Shown here piece after piece: positions 1 through 9,156 of a stretch of DNA of 64,000 bases (position 1 is the first letter of the stretch; the number at the start of each line of letters is the position of its first letter). The stretch comes from Caballeronia sp. Lep1P3 (lineage in GTDB: Bacteria > Pseudomonadota > Gammaproteobacteria > Burkholderiales > Burkholderiaceae). The position numbers and the translations under genes were made by a program. The DNA lies in contig NZ_CP084265.1 in the NCBI RefSeq assembly GCF_022879595.1, positions 2,604,001-2,668,000 on the forward strand, given 5' to 3'. A model generated the notes under the pieces. The model was not told the origin of the DNA and searched no databases. It saw nothing but the letters and a program-made list of their open reading frames with translations.

Positions 1-83
1 ATGCGAACCGACGCTTTCATCGTATTGGGCGAGCACGCGCCGCAACAGTCGGCCATTCGGCCTAGGCGCGAAACGCGGGCATG
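1..83. other. Left edge, no gene seen
   Basis: No convincing coding frame in these bases. They lie downstream of the TerC gene on the minus strand. Positions 51-62 read GGCC-ATTC-GGCC, a short hairpin that could form part of a terminator for the TerC gene, but there is no T-run after it. Confidence 0.5.
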
Positions 84-794
84 TCAGCCGGTGGCGCGCC
101 TGGCGACCGCGAGCGCGCGGCGTTTCATCAGCCAGCCGATCACTATCACGAAGCCCGCGCCGGCCACGCGCGCCGCGTAGCCCGCCGCGTCCGTATTGAG
201 GGACGGCCAGCGGTCGATGAACGGATCGTCGATGATGAGGCCCCCCGCGATCCATCCGAGCAGCCCCGCGCCCAGCAACACGACGGCCGGGAAGCGGTCA
301 AGGAGCTTCAGCACCAGCGTGCTGCCCCACACGATCAGCGGAATGCTCACCAGAAGCCCGAACACGACGAGCGTCAGGCGATGCCTCGGATCGGCAGCCT
401 CGGCTGCACCCGCGATCGCGATGACGTTATCGAGGCTCATGACTGCATCCGCGACGATGATCGTCTTCACCGCCGCCCAGAGCTTGTCGGAAGAACTGAT
501 CTCGTGCGCGTCCTGGCCGGGCTGCATCAGCTTCACGCCGATCCACAGCAGCAGCAGGCCGCCCAGGAACTTGAGGAACGGCACGTCCAGCAGGAACACG
601 GCGAACGCGATCAGCACGACGCGCAGCAGTATCGCGCCGAGGGTGCCGAACACGATGCCGCGCGTGCGCTGCGTAGCGGGAAGATCGCGGCACGCAAGCG
701 CAATCACGACGGCGTTGTCGCCGCCCAGCAAGATGTCGATGACGATGATCTGGACGACCGCGCTCCAGTGGAGCGTCGAGAAAAAATCGAGCAT
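84..794 (-). CDS. TerC family integral membrane protein
   Basis: A 236-residue polytopic membrane protein of the TerC/YjbE family, proposed to export metal ions such as manganese or to act in metal and tellurite stress. The N-terminus carries the family's conserved acidic membrane motif ILLGGDNAVVIALACR, and a second copy of the theme, DAVMSLDNVIAIAGA, lies about residues 115-130; these two acidic helices are typical of the fold. The frame stays open to a TTG at 878, but family members begin at MLDF, so the ATG at 794 is chosen. It lies 118 bases after sucD in the same direction, separated by a strong terminator whose U-run ends only 7 bases before the ATG, and no good Shine-Dalgarno is visible. 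Function in this organism is inferred. Confidence 0.9.
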   Translation of the reverse strand: MLDFFSTLHWSAVVQIIVIDILLGGDNAVVIALACRDLPATQRTRGIVFGTLGAILLRVVLIAFAVFLLDVPFLKFLGGLLLLWIGVKLMQPGQDAHEISSSDKLWAAVKTIIVADAVMSLDNVIAIAGAAEAADPRHRLTLVVFGLLVSIPLIVWGSTLVLKLLDRFPAVVLLGAGLLGWIAGGLIIDDPFIDRWPSLNTDAAGYAARVAGAGFVIVIGWLMKRRALAVARRATG

Positions 795-800
795 GTGCGG

Positions 801-840
801 AAAACAAAAAAAGCGAGGAAGCCTGCGCTCCCTCGCTTTC
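801..840 (-). terminator. Intrinsic terminator of sucCD
   Basis: Read on the minus strand, the arms AAGCGAGG (838-831) and CCTCGCTT (818-811) form an 8-bp stem with a 12-base loop, followed by a T-rich tract (812-801, broken by one G). It lies between sucD and the TerC gene and so should end the sucCD transcript, unless read-through feeds the TerC gene. Confidence 0.85.
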
Positions 841-912
841 ATTCGGCCTGTTACGAAAGGATTCGGTAAGCGTACCAAACCCTGACGTTTCGTGCCTGAC
901 TGCTTCCGGCTC

Positions 913-1794
913 TTAGATCACCGACTTCAGCAGGCGGCCCATTTCGGACGGATTCTTCGTGACCTTGATGCCGCACGCGTCCATGATTTCGAGCTTGGCG
1001 TCCGCCGTGTCCGCACCGCCCGAGATCAGCGCGCCTGCGTGGCCCATGCGCTTGCCCGGGGGCGCCGTCACGCCCGCGATGAAGCCGACGACCGGCTTCT
1101 TCATGTTGTCCTTGATCCAGTAAGCGGCGTTCGCTTCGTCCGGACCGCCGATCTCGCCGATCATGATGACGGCGTCCGTTTCCGGATCGTCGTTGAACAT
1201 CTTCATGACGTCGATGTGCTTGAGACCGTTGATCGGATCGCCGCCGATACCCACCGCCGACGACTGGCCGAGGCCGAGCGCCGTCAATTGGCCGACCGCT
1301 TCGTACGTCAGCGTGCCCGAACGCGACACGACGCCGATGCGGCCCTTGCGGTGAATGTGACCCGGCATGATGCCGATCTTCAGCTCGTCCGGCGTGATCG
1401 TGCCGGGGCAGTTCGGTCCGAGCAGCAGCGTCTTGCGGTTTTCGCGGCGCATGCGGTCCTTGATTTCGAGCATGTCGCGAACCGGAATGCCTTCGGTGAT
1501 GCAGATGGCGAGATCGAGGTCGGCTTCGACGGCTTCCCAGATCGCAGCAGCGGCGCCCGCGGGCGGCACGTAGATGACCGAAACGGTCGCGCCGGTTTCG
1601 GCCTTCGCTTCCTTGACGGATGCGTAGATCGGAATGCCTTCGAAGTCTTCGCCGGCCTTCTTCGGGTTCACGCCCGCGACGAACGCTTCGCGGCCGTTCG
1701 CGTATTCGCGGCAAGCGCGCGTGTGAAACTGGCCGGTCTTGCCGGTGATGCCCTGCGTGATGACCTTCGTGTCTTTGTTGATCAGAATCGACAT
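913..1794 (-). CDS. sucD: Succinyl-CoA synthetase alpha subunit
   Basis: ADP/GDP-forming succinate-CoA ligase alpha chain (293 aa, the usual length), cytosolic, in the TCA cycle: succinyl-CoA + NDP + Pi to succinate + NTP + CoA. The N-terminal CoA-binding Rossmann fold opens with a typical [13 protein letters not shown] stretch, and the active-site histidine that is transiently phosphorylated is H252 in [17 protein letters not shown] upstream is a good ribosome-binding site for the ATG at 1794. It is 97 bases downstream of sucC on the same strand, forming the sucCD operon that ends at the terminator at 801-840. Confidence 0.98.
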   Translation of the reverse strand: MSILINKDTKVITQGITGKTGQFHTRACREYANGREAFVAGVNPKKAGEDFEGIPIYASVKEAKAETGATVSVIYVPPAGAAAAIWEAVEADLDLAICITEGIPVRDMLEIKDRMRRENRKTLLLGPNCPGTITPDELKIGIMPGHIHRKGRIGVVSRSGTLTYEAVGQLTALGLGQSSAVGIGGDPINGLKHIDVMKMFNDDPETDAVIMIGEIGGPDEANAAYWIKDNMKKPVVGFIAGVTAPPGKRMGHAGALISGGADTADAKLEIMDACGIKVTKNPSEMGRLLKSVI

Positions 1795-1891
1795 GTAGTG
1801 ACCTCTGTTCGTTTGGCGTCGCTCAGGCGTATGCCCGGCGCCGCCATTCGTATCTGGTGGAACGCTCTCTTAGGCAGGCACGCGAACGCGC

Positions 1892-3058
1892 TTACTTGCC
1901 TTCGGCTGCCGCGACGACCTTCTGCGCGGCTTCTTCCATGCTGTCGGCCGAGATGATCGGCAGACCCGAATCCGCCAGCATCTTCTTGCCGAGGTCTTCG
2001 TTCGTGCCCTTCATGCGCACGACGAGCGGCACCTTCAGATCCACTGCCTTCGACGCCGCGATCACGCCTTCGGCGATCACGTCGCAACGCATGATGCCGC
2101 CGAAGATGTTGACGAGAATCGCCTTCAGGTTCGGGTTCTTCAGCATCAGCTTGAAGGCTTCCGTGACCTTCTCGGTGGTCGCGCCGCCGCCGACGTCGAG
2201 GAAGTTCGCCGGTTCGCCGCCGAAGAGCTTGATGGTGTCCATCGTGGCCATCGCGAGGCCCGCGCCGTTCACGAGACAGCCGATGTTGCCGTCGAGCGAG
2301 ATGTACGCGAGATCGAACTTCGACGCTTCGACTTCAGCCGGGTCTTCTTCGTCCAGATCGCGATACGCGACGATTTCCGGATGGCGGAAGAGCGCGTTGG
2401 CGTCGAAGTTGAACTTGGCGTCGAGCGCGATCACCTTGCCGTCGCCGGTCACGATCAGCGGGTTGATTTCGGCGAGCGATGCGTCCGTCTCGTAGAACGC
2501 CTTGTAGAGACCTTGCAGGATCGCGCGTGCTTGCGGGATCGATGCGTCCGGAATGCCGATCTTGCGTGCGAGGTCGTCGGCGTCCTTGTCCTGCAGACCG
2601 GTCGACGGCTCGACGGCGAACTTGTGCAGCAGATCGGGCGTCTTTTCCGCGACTTCTTCGATGTCCATGCCGCCTTCGCTCGACGCCATCACGACGATCT
2701 TCTGTGAGACGCGATCCAGCACGAGGCCGACATACAGTTCCTTCTTGATGTCCGCGCCTTCTTCGATCAGCAGGCGATTGACCTTCTGGCCTTCCGGACC
2801 GGTCTGGTGCGTGACGAGCTGCATGCCGAGGATCTGGTTCGCGTACTCGCGGACCTGCTCGATCGACTTCGCGACCTTCACGCCGCCGCCCTTGCCGCGA
2901 CCGCCCGCGTGAATTTGCGCCTTGACGACCCAAACCGGGCCGCCCAGCTCTTCCGCGGCCTTGACCGCATCATCCACCGAGAACACGGGTTTGCCGCGCG
3001 GGACCGCGACGCCGAATTTCCGCAGGATTTCCTTACCCTGGTACTCGTGAATCTTCAT
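1892..3058 (-). CDS. sucC: Succinyl-CoA synthetase beta subunit
   Basis: Beta chain (388 aa) of succinate-CoA ligase, which binds nucleotide through an ATP-grasp fold and succinate through its C-terminal domain, and pairs with SucD. The start [17 protein letters not shown], the glycine-rich [12 protein letters not shown] loop around residues 42-55, and the C-terminal [17 protein letters not shown] are hallmark segments. AAGGAA lies eight bases before the ATG at 3058. First gene of the sucCD pair. Length and all visible blocks are normal. Confidence 0.98.
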   Translation of the reverse strand: MKIHEYQGKEILRKFGVAVPRGKPVFSVDDAVKAAEELGGPVWVVKAQIHAGGRGKGGGVKVAKSIEQVREYANQILGMQLVTHQTGPEGQKVNRLLIEEGADIKKELYVGLVLDRVSQKIVVMASSEGGMDIEEVAEKTPDLLHKFAVEPSTGLQDKDADDLARKIGIPDASIPQARAILQGLYKAFYETDASLAEINPLIVTGDGKVIALDAKFNFDANALFRHPEIVAYRDLDEEDPAEVEASKFDLAYISLDGNIGCLVNGAGLAMATMDTIKLFGGEPANFLDVGGGATTEKVTEAFKLMLKNPNLKAILVNIFGGIMRCDVIAEGVIAASKAVDLKVPLVVRMKGTNEDLGKKMLADSGLPIISADSMEEAAQKVVAAAEGK

Positions 3059-3177
3059 GCGTGATTCCTTCAGTCTGAGAGTTGGAGTGAACTTCGATTT
3101 CGAATTGCCTGAACCGCCAATTCTTTAGATTCGTGTTGGACTGCGAGGCGCTCAACTGCCTGCCGACGATCAGCGGC

Positions 3178-3825
3178 TCATGTGTCGGGCGCATCTGGCG
3201 CATCTGGCGTTGCGGCTTGCGAACGCTCGGCCCGGGACGGCTCGTAGCCGAACCAGCGCGGATAGTATTCGCGCACAGCCGGACCGTCGAACCGCAACGC
3301 GTGGCAGCGGCCAAGCTGAAACGGCGGCTGCGGTTGACCCGACGCTTCGCGCCCCGATGCGTCGCCCCGCTGGAACGGACTGCCGTTCTCGATGGACCAT
3401 ACTTCGCCGGAAAACGCCTGGATCGCGACGGTCGGCAACACGGCGCACAACTCGGTGAGATGGGTGCACGCAGCCGTTCCGCGCAGGCGCGCACCGGCTT
3501 CGCGACGAAAATTCTGGAGCAGACTGAGTCCGATGAGGGAGCGATACGCGGAATTCGACTCGGCGCACAGCGCCGCATAAGGCGCCCACTCCGACGATGC
3601 CTCGGCGTCGACGATGGTGAGCTTGCGGTCGATGGTGATGCGCAGCCAGAGTTCATGGATCGGCAGGCCTTTCGGCCGGACGCCCGCCGCGAGGGGAAAG
3701 TCGCGGGGCTTCTCATCGGTTAGGCAGGCTTCGATGTCCCAGAGACCGTCCTCCCGCTCGAACGCTTCCAGGCGAATCGCGCGACGATGGCGCAACTGGC
3801 GGGAAACGGGCGGTGAGAGAGGCAT
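3178..3825 (-). CDS. DUF2889 domain protein
   Basis: A 215-residue protein matching the DUF2889 family, common in Burkholderiales and of unknown function. The conserved core is visible: LRHRRAIRLEAFEREDG, then DIEACLTDEKPRDF, HELWLRITID and THLTELCAVLPTVAIQAFSG. The frame is open to 3951, with other ATGs at 3867 and 3951, but a TAAAAT -10-like element at about 3857-3862 (minus strand) lies just upstream of 3825 and the family similarity starts at MPLSPPVSRQ, so 3825 is chosen. The tail is rich in Ala, Pro and Asp. It lies between sucC and recX on the same strand with no obvious functional link. Confidence 0.8.
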   Translation of the reverse strand: MPLSPPVSRQLRHRRAIRLEAFEREDGLWDIEACLTDEKPRDFPLAAGVRPKGLPIHELWLRITIDRKLTIVDAEASSEWAPYAALCAESNSAYRSLIGLSLLQNFRREAGARLRGTAACTHLTELCAVLPTVAIQAFSGEVWSIENGSPFQRGDASGREASGQPQPPFQLGRCHALRFDGPAVREYYPRWFGYEPSRAERSQAATPDAPDAPDT

Positions 3826-3947
3826 TGGAGCGAAGCCGGAACGGGGAAAACCGTTGAATTTTAGCATAGCGAGTATTTCCGGCCTTGCATGTGCCTGACG
3901 AATGGCTGCGCGCGATGGAGCGCGGTTCGCGCTTGCGCTTGCCACCC

Positions 3948-5162
3948 TCAATCGTCGACGAACTCGTCGGCCCAGTCTTCCTCGCCGCCCTTCAAAATTT
4001 TGCCGATGGTGCCGCTCGAAAACCCGCGCGCCGCCAGAAAGCGCGCCTGCTTGGCCCGCTCGGCGGGCGTTTCGGGCGCAACGCCGTATTTCTTTTCCCA
4101 GACTGCCTTCGCGCGAGCGGTCTCCGTCTGCGCGAGCTTGTCTGCCGTCTCGCCGATGAGCGCCTCGCCGACTGCGTGCCGCTTCAGTTCGCTGATGATC
4201 CGGCTGCCGCCCATGCGACTCGCTCGCCGATGCACCACGCTTTCCACGAAGCGTTCATTGGACAGCCAGCCGTCGCGTTCGAGACTGTCGAGGACGGTTT
4301 CGAGCGAATCGGCTTCCTGGACGTAGGGGCGCAGCTTCCGGGACAGCTCCGCCCGGCTGTGTTCGCGGCGTGAGAGATAGGCGAGCGCTCGGCCTTTTAG
4401 CGAACGTTGAGGGCGTCTCGCGTTGTTGGCATCCGATGGCTTGCGCTGACGTTGCGTCGATCGGCTATAGACCGTGTCGGGTTCCGGCTCGGGCGCAGCG
4501 GCCGGAGCGCATTGCTCGAAGGGCTCGAACGGGTCGGCGTCTTCGAAGGGGTCCGGGAAGGAATCGATGCCCGCGTTCGCGTAGCTCGCCTCGGACGCCT
4601 TCAGCGATGCCGGCTCTTTCTGGACGCCAGGCGCCGTTGTGCGCCCCATCAGTGAGCGTGCTTGGGCAAGGCGTTCAGCGCGATCCAGTTCGGCAGCGCG
4701 CTGAGGGCGATGAGCGTCGGCTGCGAGTTGTTCTGCATCCTCAACAGCGACGGAATGCTTCGCCGCCCGGCGCGGTGTTTCCGCTTCCGGCGCGGTCGCG
4801 CTTCGCTCGCTCTCGTCGCGTTGATCGCGCTCGTTCGCCGCATGTGGCGGTGTCTCTTGGGGAGTCTCTCGAAGAGACTCGCGACGCGCGTCGAAAGCGC
4901 CACGCGCCGACGCGGATGACTCTGCGTCGGCGCGTGACTTGTCGCTGCGCGTGGACGAGCGCGGTTTTTTCGACGATGCCGCTCGGCGTTCGCTGCTTCG
5001 CTCGTAGCGGTCGACGGACTCCGCGGCTTCATCTGAAAACCCGACGCTGCGGGCAGCACCCACAGCGTCTTCACCGCCGGTCAGCGCGCCGTCCGAACGC
5101 TCAGAACGGCTGCGCCTGGATTCGGCGTTGCGAGCGTTCGACCCGGACCGGCGCTTGAACAT
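3948..5162 (-). CDS. recX: RecX regulatory protein with long N-terminal extension
   Basis: RecX binds RecA filaments and limits recombinase and coprotease activity. The canonical RecX fold (three-helix repeats) occupies roughly residues 255-404, from RSLKGRALAYLSRREHSRAE through GWLSNERFVESVVHRRASRMGG to RFLAARGFSSGTIGKIL. The first ~250 residues are low-complexity, very rich in Arg, Ser, Glu and Ala, with no recognisable domain, so the protein is far longer (404 aa) than the usual 150-270. The start is 19 bases after the recA stop, consistent with a recA-recX operon under LexA control. No clear ribosome-binding site precedes the ATG at 5162; translation may begin at a later codon (for example the methionine in RSLMGRTTAP, about residue 171), which would shorten the tail. 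RecX identity is firm; the start is uncertain. Confidence 0.88.
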   Translation of the reverse strand: MFKRRSGSNARNAESRRSRSERSDGALTGGEDAVGAARSVGFSDEAAESVDRYERSSERRAASSKKPRSSTRSDKSRADAESSASARGAFDARRESLRETPQETPPHAANERDQRDESERSATAPEAETPRRAAKHSVAVEDAEQLAADAHRPQRAAELDRAERLAQARSLMGRTTAPGVQKEPASLKASEASYANAGIDSFPDPFEDADPFEPFEQCAPAAAPEPEPDTVYSRSTQRQRKPSDANNARRPQRSLKGRALAYLSRREHSRAELSRKLRPYVQEADSLETVLDSLERDGWLSNERFVESVVHRRASRMGGSRIISELKRHAVGEALIGETADKLAQTETARAKAVWEKKYGVAPETPAERAKQARFLAARGFSSGTIGKILKGGEEDWADEFVDD

Positions 5163-5181
5163 CGACCGTGCGGCGGGACGC

Positions 5182-6252
<1,071 letters not shown>

Positions 6253-6365
6253 GAATCGTCCTTTGCTATGATGAACGGCGTCTGAGGCTTGTGCGAAAAG
6301 GCTTTGGCGCGCCCGTAAAAGGCGCTGTAACGGCGGATTAGCCGCTTTTCGCAAAGATGCAGACA

Positions 6366-6381
6366 CTGTATAAAAAAACAG
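6366..6381 (-). promoter_or_regulatory. LexA (SOS) box of recA
   Basis: CTGTATAAAAAAACAG matches the CTGT-N8-ACAG LexA consensus at every fixed position, with A before and TA after. On the minus strand it overlaps a candidate recA promoter (TTGCAA, 15 bases, TATACA), so LexA would block RNA polymerase. The divergent two-component operon begins 144 bases away and could in principle also be affected. Confidence 0.92.
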
Positions 6382-6524
6382 TAGTTTTTGCAAGCCCGAT
6401 CACGCGAGCGTGGTTTTTTCCACGTCGCGCGAACCGCGCAAAAACCACGAACACTGGAGACCGCCGCGCCGGGCGATGCGGTGCCGGCAATGCGATGCGC
6501 GCCGCGCATCAGGCGCATACGACG

Positions 6525-7253
6525 ATGCGAATCCTCATTGCCGAAGACGACAGCATACTCGCGGACGGCCTCGTCCGATCACTCCGCCAATCGGGATACG
6601 CCGTCGACCATGTGAAGCACGGCGTCGAGGCGGACACCGCCCTTTCCCTGCAAACGTTCGACCTGCTCATTCTCGATCTCGGCCTGCCGATGATGACCGG
6701 CCTCGAAGTGCTGCGCCGCCTGCGCGCGCGCAATTCGCCGATGCCGGTGCTGATCCTGACCGCCGCCGACAGCGTCGACGAGCGCGTGAAAGGCCTCGAT
6801 CTCGGCGCGGACGACTACATGGCCAAACCCTTCGCCCTGAACGAACTCGAGGCGCGCGTGCGCGCGCTCACGCGGCGCGGCGCGGGCGGCGGGCCGACGG
6901 TCGTGAAGCACGGCTCGCTCGCGTTCGATCAGGTCGGGCGCATCGCGCATATCGGCGATCAGGTGATCGACCTGTCGGCGCGTGAAGTCGGTGTGCTCGA
7001 AGTGCTGCTGCAGCGCACCGGCCGGCTCGTGTCGAAGGAGCAGCTCGTCAACCATCTATGCGAGTGGGGCGAGGAAGTCAGCAACAACGCGATCGAAGTC
7101 TACGTGCACCGGCTGCGCAAGAAGATCGAGCCGAGCGGCGCGCGGATCATCACCGTGCGCGGACTCGGTTACACGCTGGAAAAGGCGTCGAACGGCGCAT
7201 CGGGCTTGGCCGGGGCGTCCGCCAGCGCGCCGATGCCGCCGGGCCATCACTGA
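6525..7253 (+). CDS. OmpR-family response regulator
   Basis: A DNA-binding response regulator (242 aa) of the OmpR/PhoB class, QseB/TctD-like. The receiver domain (about 1-115) has the acidic pocket AEDD at residues 6-9, phospho-acceptor D51 in LILDLGLPMMTG, and the conserved lysine in DDYMAKPF near residue 101. The C-terminal winged helix (about 130-225) ends in the typical IEVYVHRLRKKI and ITVRGLGYTLE. The frame is open back to 6357, but the receiver domain begins at MRILIAEDDS, so 6525 is used. It precedes the sensor kinase gene by 13 bases, forming an operon. The signal and targets cannot be told from sequence. Confidence 0.92.
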   Translation: MRILIAEDDSILADGLVRSLRQSGYAVDHVKHGVEADTALSLQTFDLLILDLGLPMMTGLEVLRRLRARNSPMPVLILTAADSVDERVKGLDLGADDYMAKPFALNELEARVRALTRRGAGGGPTVVKHGSLAFDQVGRIAHIGDQVIDLSAREVGVLEVLLQRTGRLVSKEQLVNHLCEWGEEVSNNAIEVYVHRLRKKIEPSGARIITVRGLGYTLEKASNGASGLAGASASAPMPPGHH

Positions 7254-7266
7254 AGCCGGGGCGCGC

Positions 7267-8859
7267 ATGGCGTCGCCTGTATCCACCGAGCGCGCAGACG
7301 AGGCACCGCGCGAGTCGCCAGCAAGCGCCAGCGCCGCCGACTCCGACGCCCTGCGCGACGCCCGCTACGCGAATCCGTTCGCGCCGCCCGACGAACTCGA
7401 GCCGGAAGGCGCGGCGCACCCTCGCTCGCTCTTCGGCGAGATTCTCGACTGGATGCTCGCGCCGCTTCTGCTGCTCTGGCCGATGAGCATCGCGGTGACG
7501 TATCTCGTCGCCAAATCGATCGCAAACGGGCCGTTCGACCGCGCCCTCGAAGCCGACGCCTACGTGATCGCGCGTCAGATTCAGCCGGCGGGCGGCGTCG
7601 CGGAACTGCGGCTGCCCGGCGCGACCCGCGATTTCCTGCGCGCCGACAACGTGGACAGCGTGTTCTTCCAGGTGCTCGGCACGCGCGGCGAACTGGTCGG
7701 CGGAGACCGCGACATGCCCTTGCCGCACGAGGACGACCGGCCGCAGCCGGGCATCGTCGAATTTCGCGACGACGTGCTGCGCGGCAACGACATTCGCGTC
7801 GCGTACACGACCGTCGATCTGCCGGGCCTCGCGCCGGGCCGCGACCCTGAAAGCGCGCAGCCCGTGCTCGTGCAGGTGGCCGAGACGCTCGACAAGCGCA
7901 GCCAGCTCGCCAACGACATCATCAAGGGCGTGATTCTTCCGCAGTTCGTGATTCTGCCGCTCGCGATCGTCCTCGTGTGGTTCGGGCTGTCGCGCGGGCT
8001 CGCGCCGCTGCACGCGCTCCAGGCGAATATCCGCTCGCGCCGCCCCGACGATCTCTCGCCGCTCGAAGCCGGCCGCGCGCCGCCGGAAATCGCGCCGCTC
8101 GTCGCGTCGTTCAACGATCTGCTCACGCGGCTCGAGCAGAACATGGAGTTCCAGAAACGCTTTATCGCCGATGCCGCGCATCAGATGAAAACGCCGCTCG
8201 CCGGGCTGCGCATGCAGGCGGAACTCGCACTGCGGCAGGACGTGTCGGCCGAAGTGCAGCGCTCGCTCGAACAGATCGCGACGAGTTCCGAGCACGCGGC
8301 ACGGCTCGTCACGCAATTGCTCGCGCTTGCCCGCGCCGAGAACCGCGCGGCGGGACAAATCTTTTCGCGCGTCGAACTGACTTCGCTCGCGCGCCTCGCC
8401 GTGCGCGACTGGGTGCAGGCGGCGCTTGCGAAGCGCATGGACATCGGCTACGAGGAGCCGCCGTTTCCGGTCGAGGTCGAAGGCAATGTGGTGATGCTGC
8501 GCGAACTGCTCTCGAATCTGATCGACAACGCGATCCGCTACACGCCGGCGGGCGGGCGCATCACCGTGCGGGTTCGGACCGACGACAACGACCTCGATCG
8601 CGTGCATCTCGAAGTGGAAGACACCGGCTTCGGCATTCCGCCTGCGGAACGCGAGCGCGTCGTCGAGCGGTTCTATCGCATTCTCGGGCGCGAAGGCGAC
8701 GGCAGCGGGCTGGGCCTCGCCATCGTCAAGGAGATTGCGACGATGCACGGCGGCACGCTCGCCATCGACGATCACGTCTATCAGGAATCGCCGCGCCTCG
8801 CGGGAACGCTGGTGCGCGTGAGCCTGCAGCGGGTTTTTCCTGCCCGGGACAAACCCTGA
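7267..8859 (+). CDS. Two-component sensor histidine kinase
   Basis: An inner-membrane sensor kinase (530 aa) partnered with the response regulator just upstream. After a variable cytosolic N-terminus come a first membrane segment (~62-83), a periplasmic sensor of the 2CSK_N type (~84-219), a second membrane segment (~220-241) and a HAMP-like linker. The dimerisation domain carries the phospho-acceptor H305 in FIADAAHQMKTPLAGLRMQ. The ATPase domain shows the N box (NLIDNAIRYTP), a G1 box (DTGFGIP) and a G2 box (GSGLGLAIVKEI). The domain order resembles TctE/QseC kinases. The ligand is unknown. Confidence 0.92.
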   Translation: MASPVSTERADEAPRESPASASAADSDALRDARYANPFAPPDELEPEGAAHPRSLFGEILDWMLAPLLLLWPMSIAVTYLVAKSIANGPFDRALEADAYVIARQIQPAGGVAELRLPGATRDFLRADNVDSVFFQVLGTRGELVGGDRDMPLPHEDDRPQPGIVEFRDDVLRGNDIRVAYTTVDLPGLAPGRDPESAQPVLVQVAETLDKRSQLANDIIKGVILPQFVILPLAIVLVWFGLSRGLAPLHALQANIRSRRPDDLSPLEAGRAPPEIAPLVASFNDLLTRLEQNMEFQKRFIADAAHQMKTPLAGLRMQAELALRQDVSAEVQRSLEQIATSSEHAARLVTQLLALARAENRAAGQIFSRVELTSLARLAVRDWVQAALAKRMDIGYEEPPFPVEVEGNVVMLRELLSNLIDNAIRYTPAGGRITVRVRTDDNDLDRVHLEVEDTGFGIPPAERERVVERFYRILGREGDGSGLGLAIVKEIATMHGGTLAIDDHVYQESPRLAGTLVRVSLQRVFPARDKP

Positions 8860-9156
8860 GCGCACACGTTCGCGGGCATCGGCCGCCAACCGCGAACGCC
8901 GGTGTTTCGTTGCAAATGAATCCTCTTTAGCCGACGTACCCGGCGCATTGGCGCTTTCGGCAGTCGCCAGCGATGCTCCGCGCGAAATGGTGCCGAGTCA
9001 GAACGCCGTAAGTTTTCGTTCCAATAATCGGTGCACCGGCGCTGCTCCGTGCGGCCCGATGAAGTCGACATCAAGACGCATAAACACGGCAACCAGCTTG
9101 CATGGATCGCATCGGGGCAGCGAAGCCCCGAATGCGGCCGCCACAGGAGACGATTC

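Noticed and set aside
51..62. GGCC-ATTC-GGCC at the left edge and similar GCCATTCGGCC strings elsewhere (36854-36864, 56541-56550, 61870-61882)
   Set aside because: The motif is short and palindromic in a GC-rich genome, flanking sequence differs, and no consistent position relative to genes was found; not claimed as a repeat family.
892..1956. Long open frame antisense to sucD and part of sucC
   Set aside because: High-GC genomes leave the complementary strand open over real genes. The codon pattern follows sucD, and no family or start signal supports it.
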